Assembly (NCBI RefSeq): GCF_004027225.2
Contig: NW_022651110.1
Span: 638,517 to 702,516 of the forward strand
Reading direction: 5' to 3'
Source: Strigops habroptila
Taxonomy: Eukaryota > Chordata > Aves > Psittaciformes > Psittacidae
Length of the DNA: 64,000 nt
Below the pieces are notes generated by a model that searched no databases, was not told the origin of the DNA, and worked only from the letters and a program-made list of their open reading frames with translations. The translations under genes were made by a program, and so were the position numbers. This document shows, piece after piece, positions 1 through 12,200 of the stretch (positions within the stretch are counted from its first letter, which is position 1; each line of letters opens with the position of its first letter).

Positions 1-223
1 GCTTTCTGGCCGGGAACGGTGGGATTGGAGGCGCTGCTCCGGGGCTGGGTTCTCCGCTTGAGGATCTCCCGCAGCGTGTCGATGGGGGAGCCGTTGACGT
101 ACCACTCGGTCACCCCCATCTGCCGGAGGTGGGACCGAGCGTGACTGGACAAACCTTTGCGGTTCTCAAAGTATTCCCCACAGAATTCACAGCGGATATC
201 CCGCACCGGCTCCGATCCCGAGG
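1..223 (-). CDS. WIZ: WIZ exon 8, zinc finger 8 (partial, runs off left edge)
   Basis: The acceptor is TCCACAG before 223. The exon opens [11 protein letters not shown], then the finger [21 protein letters not shown] and the tail [20 protein letters not shown], a hallmark of WIZ. The frame is open to the window edge ([19 protein letters not shown]), so the exon is incomplete here. The remaining C-terminal fingers and the 3' UTR lie outside. Confidence 0.95.
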
Positions 224-3200
224 CTGTGGAGACAGGGAAGCAAGGAATAGCGGCGTTCCTCAACGGACAGACGACTCCCAGGGTGGCAAAGGTTATGGGA
301 TGAGGTTCAAAAAGGCCTTGAGGGGATGGAGGGCATCCAAGTTGGGTGGGAGCGTGGAGCTGCTGGAGGGGCTCCAGAAGGAGCTGGATCCATGGGATGA
401 GGTTCAACCCTAAACCTGCCGCTTGGGCCCCACCAACGCTCCGGGCTTGGGGAAGAGTGGCTGGAAACTGCTCCTGGAAAAGGAGCTGGGGGTGCGGATT
501 GATGGAGCTGAACGAGAGCTCGGAGCCAAGAATTCCAGCAGCATCCTGGCCTGGAGCAGCACCAGGGTGGCAGCAGGGCCAGGGCAGGGATTGTCCCCCT
601 GTGCTGGGCGCTGGGGACCTTATCGCTCTCTACCCGACAGGAGGATGGAGCCAGGAGGGCACTGGTCTCTGCTCCCAAGGGATGGGACAAGAGGAAACGG
701 CCTCAAGCTGCTCCAGGGGAGGTTTAGATGGATACTGGGAACAATTCCTTCCCCAGAGGGTGCTCAGGCATTGGAACAGCCTGGAAGTGTTCCCAACCCG
801 TGCAGCCGAGGCCCTCAGTGCCATGGGTTAGTGGTGGCCTTGGCAGTGCTGGGCAACGGTTGGGCTTGAGGAGCTTAAAGGTCTTTCCCAACGTGGTTGA
901 TTCCATGGTCCTAAAGCCCCAAATTGGAAGCTCAAATGCACCGGGATACACCAGGAAAACACAACACTGGGGGCTGTGGGGAGCTGGAGGGCTTCCCAGG
1001 GGGAAGAGCCACTGCCCAGAGCACTGGGATAATGCAGATGCTCACATCCCATCCCTGGCAGTGTTCAAAGCCAGGCTGGACAGGGCTTGGAGCAACTTGG
1101 TCTAGTGGAAGGTGGTTGGGACTGGATGAGCTTTAAGGTCCCTTCCAACCCAAACCATTCCGTGATTCCCACTCGTGCTCCCAGGAAGCAGCAATTCTCG
1201 CTCCTGATGCAGCAGCCAAGCCCAGCTTCCATGAGGAGGAAGGGCTCTGGATGAAGGGATGTGGAGCTGGTGGCACCAGGACAAACACCATGTGCCTAAA
1301 CCAAGCACATCCCGGCTAATCCGAGTGCTGGATGCTTGGTCCTCGAGTGGGAGCAACTCCTGCCTCTGGGAAGCACCAATTCCCAGCGTGTGGATGAAGA
1401 GGAGGAGGAAGATGAAGCGGGAAGAGGTTTTAGCACCAAAAAGAAGCCACAACCATATCCCAAAGGATAAACACGACCATCATCACTGTGTTGGGATAGG
1501 GAAGTTGAGGCAGATTCCTGCCTGGAATTACCAGCAGTTCCAATCTGCATGGAAAGGGAGGCTCCAGCAGGATAACTGCGTGTGGAGGGAGACAGGCACA
1601 GGCAGGACTTGCCCAGCTGCTCCCAGGCTCTGCACATCCATTCCCAATGGTGGGAAGAGCTCTCTGGGGCTGTAATTCCTAACCTGAGCTGGGATTTTGG
1701 GAGCTGCTGAAGCGATGCTGGGAAGGGACCTATGGAAAGGAGGGAACTATGGAGGGGAGGGGCTGATGGAGAGGAGGGACCAAAGGAGAGGAGGGACCTA
1801 TGGAGAGAAGGGATCTGTGGAAAGAAGGGATCTATGGAAAGGAGGGACCAAAGGAGAGGAGGGACCTATGGAGAGAAGGGATCTATGGAGAGGAGGGATC
1901 TATGGAAAGGAGGGACCTATGGAGAGGAGGGACCTATGGAGAGAAGGGATCTGTGGAAAGAAGGGATCTATGGAAAGGAGGGACCAAAGGAGAGGAGGGA
2001 CCTATGGAGAGAAGGGATCTATGGAGAGGAGGGACCTATGGAAAAGAGAGACCTGCAGAAAGGAGGGTTTTCCACACCAGCCAAACCACAGCCTGGAGGA
2101 GCCAAGGGAATTGAATCAGGGCAGAGATGTGAGGAGCTCACAGGGCAGAGCCAGTGGTTTTCCTGAAATCCCAATGGGAATGCCCATTTCACAGGAAAGA
2201 CTGTCCCATCCAAGAGTCACAACTGAGCCGCACACATCAGCTGGCACGGCCATTCCCAAACTCCGGCTCCTGAGGGATGCCTGGCTTGGCAGGAGCAGGA
2301 TGGGAGAAGCCACGATTTTCCCTCCCCTCATCCACACGGGAAAGACGGAATAAATAAACCCAAACTCACTCAAATTGAGGGGTCCTTCCTCATCCGCCTG
2401 CGGCCACTGTGCGTTGGGGGAGCTCTGCAGAGGGCTCAGCGAGAGCTTGGAGCTCTTCTCCTCAAGGTTCTTCGGCGACGGGGACCCTGAGAGAGCTGCT
2501 GGCACCTTCTTAAGGATGGGAGATCCTGGTTGGGAAAGGCTTTTGGAGAAGCCAGGAGGAGATTTGATGGCTTTGTTAACAGGCCCATCCGTCGGGCGGT
2601 CGCCGGCTTTGCCGAGCGCCAGGAGCGTGGGGCGAGGGGAGGCGGTGGTGGCATCTTTGGGGGGTTTCTTGCCCAGGGGAGGAGCGATGGGGCTGCCATC
2701 GGGTTTGCTCTTCTGCTTCATCAGTTCATAGAGCAGGTCGATGGGAGCCCCGCTGCTCTCGGACTCGGCCACACCGAGCTGCCGCAGGTGGGAGCGCGCG
2801 TGGCTGGAGAGGCCTTTGCGGGTCTCGAAGCAGGCGCCGCACACCTCGCACGTCGTGAGGTTCTGGGCTGGAAACAGGAGGGAAAAGAGGGAGAAATGAG
2901 TAAATCAGGGGGTAAACGTGGTGGCAAGCGCAAGGAACAGCATCCGGCCATGTTGGTTTATCCCCTTTCAAGGGGTTTTTACCACGCCAAGCCTGGTTTT
3001 GAACATTAAATTGGTTCTGAGCTGGAAAGAGCAAGTAAAAGAGAAAGAAATGAGTAAATCAGGGGGTAAACGTGGTGGCAAGCGCAAGGAACAGCATCCG
3101 GCCATGTTGGTTTATCCCCTTTCAAGGGGTTTTTACCACGCCAAGCCTGGTTTTGAACATTAAATTGGTTCTGAGCTGGAAAGAGCAAGTAAAAGAGAAA

Positions 3201-6200
3201 GAAATGAGTAAATCAGGGGGTAAATGCGGTGCGACGCACAAGGAGCAGGGTTTGGCCACGCTGTTTTATGCCCCCTCAAGGGGTTTTTACCACCCCATTC
3301 ATAGAATCAACCCAACCCTCATTCAGAGAATTAAAGGATTTGGAACATTAGTTCGGTTCTGGGCTGGAAAGAGGATGGAAAATAGAGAGAAATGAATAAA
3401 TCAGGGGGTAAATGCGATGGGAAGCACAAGGAGCAGCCTTGTGGCTGTTGTTTCTCCCCCTCTCGAGGGGGTTTTATCAGCCCAACCCTCATTCATAGAA
3501 TCATAGAATGATTTGGAACATTAATTAGGTTCTGGGCTGGAAAGGAAAACGAAGAGAAATGAGTAAATCAAGGTGCAAACGGGGTGGAAAGCACAAAGAG
3601 CAGGATCTGGCCATGCTGTTTCATCCCCCTTCAAGGGGTTTTTAGCACCCAAATGCTCATTCATAGAATCACAGAATGATTTGGAAGGTTAATTTGGTTC
3701 TGGGCTGGAGAGAGGAAGGAAAAGAGAAAGAAATGAGTAAATCAGGGTGTAAAGGCAGCGGGAGGCACAAGGAGCAGGCTCTGGCCACACCAGTTTATCC
3801 CGTCTCAAGGTGGTTTTCCCACCCCAACCCTCGTTTTGGCCATTAAACAGCTCTGTGCATCCCTGCAGGGGCAGGAATAACGCAGGGAAGAGCGAGTGGA
3901 GCTGTGGGAGGAGCAGGATCACTGCTCTGAGGTGGCAGGAGGCTGGTTTCCCTGTTTTCCAGGTGGGTTTGGAAGCCTTGCCCACTATTAGTGACCCGCA
4001 GGCAGGCTCCAAAGCTCAGCAGAGAGGGATCCCCAAGAGATTGTTTTAGGGAATGCTGTCAACTGGGATGGGAAGGATGGATTGAGGCGGTTTAAGGAGG
4101 ATTGGGAATGCAGGTTGGTCCTGGAGAGCTTTGGGAAGCTGCTGGTGCAGGGAAGGCAAAGAGATGTAAACTACTGACAGCAGAGGACAACGCAACCACC
4201 TCTTCAAGAGAGGATTAACGAAAAGGACCTGAAAATCCCCATGGATTGGGATAAACCAGCTCCTTGCTCCCTCCCCACAGCAAAAACCTGGTGTTGAGCT
4301 GTCCAAAACAAGAAATTGAGGCAAAATACTCACTTTTAGGGTTGAAATACTCACTTTTGGGGTCAAAATACTCACTTTTGGGGTCCTGAGGCTCTGCTTT
4401 GCTCCCGGGTGGTTCCGGAGACACTTTGGTCCCTATCCTGGAGGGGGGTGGATCCAGCTGCCCACTGGGAAGGCTTTTTTTGGGGAGAGGGGGGGAAGCC
4501 ACCTCCATGGCCACCAGTTCTTCCTCTTCCGGAGCCAGGACTGTGGAGAGAAGGACACTGTCACCCCCTCAGGGTGGAAATGGCCCCGAGGGACATCGAG
4601 GTGAGGAGGTGGCTTTGGTACATGAAGGTTTGAGCAGTTCCAGAGGGAGAACAGGGTCTGCCTTGAGAGGGGACACCCCCCCAGTGGCAGGGTACACCAC
4701 TGGGGTGGCAGTGACCTGCCCAAGGGATTTGGGGTGCTTGTGGACAGTGGGAAGGGGGGACAATGGTGGCAGGTCCCTGCAGAGGGGGGACACAGTGACA
4801 GGTCCCTCAGGCGACACATGAAGGTGGCATCATCAAGGGGGGACAAGGACACAAAGGTGGCATCTGTCTGCAAGGGGATGGATGGATGGTGGCAGCTCCA
4901 TGGGGAAGGGGACAGGGATGGTGGCAGGTCCCTATGGGAAGGGGACGGGGAAGGCAGCAGCTCCAGGGGGAAGGGGACGGGGATGGTGGCAGGTCCCTAT
5001 GGGGAAGGGGACAGGGATGGCGGCAGGTCCCTATGGGAAGGGGACGGGGAAGGCAGCAGCTCCAGGGGGAAGGGGACGGGGATGGTGGCAGGTCCCTATG
5101 GGGAAGGGGACAGGGATGGCGGCAGCTCCATGGGAAGGGGACAGGGATGGTGGCATCTCTCTATGGGAAGGGGACACCAATGGCTGCAGTTCCCTATAGG
5201 AAGGGGACAGGGATGGCGGCATTTCCCTGTGGGAAGGGGACAGGGATGGCGGCAGCTCCATGGGAAGGGGAGAGGGATGGTGGCAGCTCCATGGGAAGGG
5301 GACACCAATGGCGGCAGTTCCCTATGGGAAGGGGACAGGGATGGCGGCATCTGTCTACAGGAAGGGGACAGGGAAGGCAGCAGCTCCAGGGGGACAGGGA
5401 TGGGGATGGTGGCAGGTCCCTATGGGAAGGGGACAGGGATGGCGGCATCTCTCCATGGGAAGGGGACAGGGATGGCGGCCGCTCCCCGCAGCAGCTGAAG
5501 GCCGCCGGCAGCTCCGCCGTGCCCGGGGGCAGGTCGGGGGCAGCCTCGGCCCCGCCGGGTCCCGGTTCCCCCAGGGGGCGGTGCCGGGCGCGGTCAGGCT
5601 TTGCATCCCCCCCCCACCACCACCACCACCCCGGATCGTGTCCCGCCCCCCACGGGCGGGCGTGGAGGAGGCAAAAACCTTCCCCCCCCTCCCAGCGGTG
5701 ACAAGAACCGGGCGCGGCCCGTTGCGAGCGACCAGGCCGGGCCGGTGGGGGGGGACCCGCGGAGAGGATGGGACAAAGCGAGGGCCGGGGTACGGACAAA
5801 GGAGGGCGGCGGCTCGGCGACAGCGGCCTCCGCGGGGCCTGCCCCGGTCCCCTCCGCCCGCCCCGGGAGCCGCGGGCTCGGCCCGGGCCGCGGAGCCGCT
5901 GCGGCGGGAGGAAGGGGTTTGGGGGGGGGGGGGAACGGGAGGGGGGGGGCCCGCGGGTGGGCCCGGGCGCGGCGGGGCGGGGCGGGCGCAGGGAGATGGG
6001 GGCTCACCCGGCTCGGGCGACGCCTCGGGCTCGGGTTCGCCGTCCCCGCCCCGGTCCCGGTCGCGGGGTCGCGGCGGCGCCGCCGCTTTTGTCACTTTGG
6101 GCTGCGAGGAGGTGGAGGCCGCCATCTTGGCTCCGGCACATGCGGGGCGGCCGCCAGGGCGGAGGGCCGAGCGCCGAGCCGCCCGCCCGCCAGGACGAAA

Positions 6201-9200
6201 GGGCGAGCGCCGAGTGAAGGCGGCGATGAGAAGGGAGCGGGGTTGGGGGGGGGGACGGACCGGACGGGGCACCGCTGCACCGGGGCGGGAGGTCGAGCGC
6301 CGAGAGGTGGCGATAGGGAGGTGGGGGGAGCGCCGAGCGATCGAGCGGATGGCTGTCCCCCCAAAAAAGCCCCGGTTCACTTCCCCCCTTCAAGCCAACG
6401 GGGCTCTTCCCACCCCAACACGGCTCATTCCCGTGCCCAAAGGATGGGATGAGCCCGCCCGGCACCACCCGGGCACAGAGTGAGAGGGAAAAGGCCACTT
6501 CCAGCCTCCCGCCTCCCTGCCGCAGGCACCGGGAGTGGGTTTGTACCCAAAGCACGCCAAAAAGAGAAGGAATTCTGTGCAGAGGAGGGATATGGGGAGA
6601 CCAGGCATCTGCTATGGCACTGCCACCCCTCCTCATCATAGACAACACGGCCTCGGACCCAAAGAGGCAACGTCAGCAACGTCCCCCCGAAGAACCCAGC
6701 TGAGAACTCCGGGGTTTTGGCAAGAGAGACATGGGAATTACAGCAGAATTCCCAGTATTCCCGAATTGAGAAGTCAGACACGAAGGGAGCCACAGCCACG
6801 GCCAAGAGCAACAAGGACGAGTCCTGCTGGAAAAGGGAAGCGCTGCTGGAGCACGACATGAGGAGGAGAAGGGAATGTGGTGGGAACACCACCAGGAAAA
6901 CCAAACCCACCCGCGTTGGGGGACAAAACTGCAAAGCAGCTGTAACAAGCACAAAGCCTTCACCTTGGTGAAGGGAGAGGCATGATCCCGGTGGGAATCA
7001 TCCTCGGTTGCTCCCAGCACATCAGGGTGAAGGATCTGACCCTAACCAAGGGAACTGAGGGGTGAATAAAGTCACTTATGGGTGAATAAAGTCACTTACG
7101 GGTGAATAAAGTCACTTACGGGTGAATATTTATGGGTGAATAAAGTTATTTATGGGTGGATAAAGTCACTTACAGAGCCCAAACCAGAACTATCTCAAGA
7201 TGGAGTGTGTAATGGTATCAGCACCAGGGTGGCAGCAGGGCCAGGGCAGGGATTGTCCCCCTGTGCTGGGTGCTGGGGACCTTATCGCTCTCTACCCGAC
7301 AGGAGGATGGAGCCAGGAGGGGGCTGCTCCCAAGGAACAAGGGATGGGACAAGAGGAAACGGCCTCAAGCTGCTCCAGGGGAGGTTTAGATGGATACTGG
7401 GAACAATTCCTTCCCCAGAGGGTGCTCAGGCATTGGAACAGCCTGGAAGTGTTCCCAACCCGTGCAGCCGAGGCCCTCAGTGCCATGGGTTAGTGGTGGC
7501 CTTGGCAGTGCTGGGCAACGGTTGGACCTGATGATGTTGTTGAAGGTCTTTCCCAACCTGGTTCATTCCATGATTCCGTGATTCTATCGTGGACAGGTTC
7601 TGCTCAAAGCAGCGGGGGAAGAGGCGAGTGAAAGCCACAACTAAAGCAGCCGCACACTTGCTATTCCAGCACAGGGAGGTTCAAATTCCTACTTTTGCAT
7701 CCAAAGACAGCTTAAAAGGGCTGGGAGATGCTGAATCCACCCACCACCAAGTCCTGTGGGGTTAAAAAGCCACAACTGGCCCAAATCCTGACTTCTTTAG
7801 GGAGTTCCAAAGCCCACGGCAGTACTCAGGGGCTAAGTGACAACACGGAGGGTCTCATCCTTTTGGGTGCTGAGGGAACACTTCCTCAAATACAGGGTAA
7901 CACAGAGATCCAGGAGCCCCCAAACACCCTGGAACATCCTCCTCCTCATTCTCCATAAACCACACTTAGAAAAGGGGGGAGAAAAGCCTTTTGTAGTAGG
8001 AAAGGCTCCGGGTGGGAAACCTGCTGCTTATCCCGGATTCAAGGGCTGTGGAGCAGCCAATGGTGCTTCCGAGCTGCAGAGCTCAGCTTTGCCCCGTGCT
8101 CTGACCAAGTCATTCCTCAACTGGAGCCAAATCTTCCAGAGGAAGATCCAGAGGGAGCTCTGGGAATGCCGGGCCAGGCAGGAATGCTGGCTGCTGGCTC
8201 CACGTGGGATGAGGGTGGAAGCATCTGCCTCTGCTGGCCAGGCTGCAGCATCCAGAGCTCTGCAGGAGCCGGTTCCTTGCCAAGCAGGGGGTGTTTGCCA
8301 GGGCTCTGTCACGCTTTGGAGCTATGGAATCACTTTAACCACGGGGCTTCCCCTTGTTGAGGAGGACAAGAGTGAACAAACAGCCTCGAGTTCCTCTTTC
8401 CTGCCCTTAAAACCTCTCCTTGGCTTAAAGGAGCCAGAGCCAAACCCACCACCGGGAGCAGGAGGTCACAAGGAGTCGCTGTAGTAGGAGCTCACTGAGG
8501 TTAAACAGGGAGAGAAGGAACACGAGGTGCTGCTCCTTTCTCCATCGAGATCCAGCCGGGATTGGGCTGGTTTGAACCCCGGGTGGGTGCTGCACCAACA
8601 CGCACCATCCCCTTCTCCAGCAGTTACAAACCAGCTTCTCCCCAAACCATTGCGAAAGCGACAATTTCTATCCTGAACTAGGTTATTGTGCCCGTCTACC
8701 TTCACGTGCTGCCCTCAGGGATCCTCAAAGACCTGGTTGAGACGTTTCACGTTGTCTCCTGTGGCCAAATGGTGAAAAGAGAGTTGCAATTGAGGCTAAA
8801 AACCCACATAGACCCTCCCTCTACCACCAGAAGTCATCCGAGACCACAGAAATGACAATACCAAGGGCAAAAGCCCACGTTCTCCCTGTGCAATGAGGAG
8901 GAGGGAAGGGAAGGAGGAGCCCAACGTGAGCTTCTCACTAAGCTGGAGCTCAGGAGAGGAATCAAAGGCAGCGGGAAGTAGGTCAGGCTGTGAGGGAGCA
9001 CATCAGAAAGGAGAACGTGACCCAAGGACTGCACCAGGAGGAGGGTCCCCACGGCACATTGACCTGGTGCCATCCCCAACTCAACAGGACGTGGCCCTGA
9101 GGGACCTGACCTGGCTTTGAGGTTGGCTTTGCTGGCACTATGGACCTCCAGAGGTTTTGCTAAGTGACGTTCATCTGCAGTTAAAACAGGCACCGTGGGG

Positions 9201-12200
9201 TGGGAAGGAAGAGGAGGACAAAAGGCCATGTCCACAAAGCATCTTGATGTCTTCATAAGGGCAACCAGAGGAAGCGAAGGTCAGGATGGAATCGGAGCCG
9301 CGCCGAGGTCTTTGCTCTCAAGTCAAAGTGTCGAGGAAGAAACAAGGCTCAAAACCCTCTAAAATCTATAATAAACGTCCCACTCCAGCCCTGTGGAAGA
9401 ACCTTCTCTTCCCGGACACCCCTCCTGGTGTCCTCCAGGCTCAGGCTGGGCTTGGCTCCATCCCAGCACCAAAATGTCACTGGCTCCTCCAGGCCTGGCT
9501 CCCACAGCCTGCCTAAGAAGAGGTGGGAGAAGGAAGCAAAGGGGCTCTGGGGTCATAGACTCAACCAAGTTGGAAAAGACCTTTAAGATGACCAAGTCAA
9601 ACCATTAAATGCACCTGGGATGGTGTCATCTGGGATGTACATTTAGATATGGGACCAAGAGGCTGGACTGTAGCCCTGCAGAGCTGGATCTGCTTTGGGT
9701 GGATGGGAAGCTCAATGAGGGCCAACCATGTGCCCTCATGGCCAAAAGGGCCACTTTTTGGGGTGCGTCAGGCACAGTGCAGTGCACCCAATGAAAGATG
9801 TGGTTGTCCCATGGCTTGGTGTGGCCTCACCTTGAGTCCTGGGGGCACTTTGGGCATAAAAAGAGCAGAATGTGCCCAAAGGAGGCCAACAGAGAAGGTG
9901 GAAGCAGTGGAGGGCTTGCGGTCAGCTTAGAGGAGACTGAGGGGTCGTCATCGCTGTCCCCACCTTCCTTGTGCTGGGGAATGGAGAGGGAGGTGCTGGT
10001 CCCTTCTCTCAGGTGATGGGACATGAGGGAACGGCCTAAAGCTGCCTCAGGAAAGCTCAGATGTCCATTAGGAATGAATTCTTTATGGAGAGGGTGGCCA
10101 ACGAGCTCCCCAGGGATGAGGCGATGGCCCCAAACCTGTGGGTGCTCAAGAAGAGTTTGGGGAACACCCTTAGATACTGGCTTTAACTTTTAGGCTGCCC
10201 TGTGTGGAGTCAGGAGCTGGGGTTGATGATCCCTGTGGCTCTTTTCCAACCCAGATCCCAAGAATCTTTCTTCCTTCCTGAAAAGAGAGGAAGAAGACGC
10301 TCTTCAAGGCAGGACCTCGGGCATGGAGATATCTGAGTCCTCACCGACGGGCTCAGCAGGAGCATTAGGGAATGATGCTGGAGAATCATTCCCTAAGCTT
10401 GCGCTTTCAGCCAACCCTCTCCTAAAAACCTTGGATGTGCTCCAGAAGGAAAGACTCTGTGTGGGAAGGAAAGTCAACCAGAAAAGACGTTTGCTCCCAT
10501 TCCTAGGCTGCACAGGAGGAGGAATCCAGCTCTAGCAGCAGACCTGGGCCAGGAAAGGAGGTGAGAGGGAGTTAAATGCAGGAGAAGGAGGGCGGATGGT
10601 GGTGCTCAGCAGGCTGTGAACGCAAGGTGAGGCAGGCTGGGAGGAGAGCTGCAAGAGGATGCGATTGCCCAACACTTCCCAACGCCTGCCAAGAAGCACC
10701 ACGTGGTCTCTTGAGGTGGCTGCCAAGAGCTTTGGAGCTAGGAGATACACAAACAGCCTCGGGAAGGAGCCAAGCTGGGCCCGGAGGAGGCGGCTGCAGC
10801 AGCAGGGCACAGCTTCACCCGTCCCAACACGCAGGGAAAGGCACCGCTGAGGTCCCTTGGGGACACACCAGCCCCACTGGGGACTGCTCAGGAGGTGGCT
10901 GTCCCATAGGGAAGCAGCAGGGAGGAAGGTTTGAAGATGTTTAAGGTGTTCATAACCAAAGCAGAGTGAATGTCGCAACCCCAGGCACGTCCCTGGGGTG
11001 GACAAGAGCTGAGGTGACCCTTCTCTCCACAGCAGGAGGTTGCATGTGGCACCTAAGGGGGGGGAATCACACTGATCCAGGGTCTAAAATCATCACCAAG
11101 AAGGGGACATTGGAAGCTCTGGACCTACAGAAGAGCATGAACTGGTGTTTTTGCTCTTGTGGGTAAAAGGGAACGGATGTAGACACTAAGAACACCAAAG
11201 ACCCCACTGGGTGTCTAAGGGTGATGGCAGGACAGGCGCTGAGGATGATGGTGGGGTCTCTACCGGAGCCTGGAGCAGCCAAGTTCAGGTTGGTTTAGGT
11301 GCTATGGGCTTACTCGGAAGCCACAGGAGGGAACAGGTAAAGGTGTGAGACCACAAAGAGAGTGAGTATGTGCTAAACCCACAGCCCTTTCCACACGCTG
11401 CTCCTTTCTTCCGCATGTCCCACCTCTGAGCAGCTCCAGGAAGGGAGAACTTCACCCCATGGGGACATTTGGTGTGACCAGAGAGCACCATCACACTCCA
11501 AATCAACCTCCCAGCACATGGGACCCTCACTTCGTTGTTGCAGCCCTGTTAGAAGCCACAAACCACAGCGAGAGCAGAAAACAGCTCTCAAAGCGCACCC
11601 AACACAGGGGTTTCTCCCTGTCCTGCTCCAGAGGGATTTGGTTAAGGATCTACCTATATTCTTCACTCTTACCAGCTCCAGAGGCATCTTGCAACGACAG
11701 CAGCAGGGACCTGCCGGCCGTTTGCAGGGCTGGATGTGGAGAGGAAGGAAGCAGGAAGCTGTCTGTGGAGAGCTGCCTGCAGACGTTGGGCTGAGACATC
11801 AGCCCAGGGCACGAGCAGCATCGCTGCTCCCACAAAGAGCCACCAGTGGAGACGGCACCAGGCCTGGTGTGGTGCCACCACCATGAGATCCTCCTCATTA
11901 GAGCCTCCTAACGGCCTTTATCTCCTTAGTGTTGCTTAAAACCCTCTATACATTAAGGAATTGGTGCAAAACACGAGCAAGGGACTAATGGTGTCCTCAA
12001 GGCAGCTCCTTGCTCCACCTTGGGAACAGCAACCACAGCTTCAGCACGGCCACAAAGACCCATCGAGCTCTCACATCTCATGAGTGATTTGAGGCAACAC
12101 AGGGACAAGTTGGGCTTCAAATCCAGCTAAAACCCTCCCAGCTACTGACTGGGCATCCCCTATTCCCAAACCTGTTCCCTGTTTACTCAGCTGCTTTCCA

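Noticed and set aside
1697-2353. 218-codon plus-strand ORF
   Set aside because: It is read through the 17-bp minisatellite; the protein is only [13 protein letters not shown] repeats and there is no splice or start context.
4734-6483. Long overlapping plus-strand ORFs (254-407 codons)
   Set aside because: They read through the 33-bp array into the CpG island on the strand opposite to WIZ. Low complexity, no domain.
7048-7165. Series of AATAAA motifs as a poly(A) site cluster
   Set aside because: They are on the plus strand inside a 20-bp tandem repeat, antisense to WIZ, with no plus-strand gene upstream.
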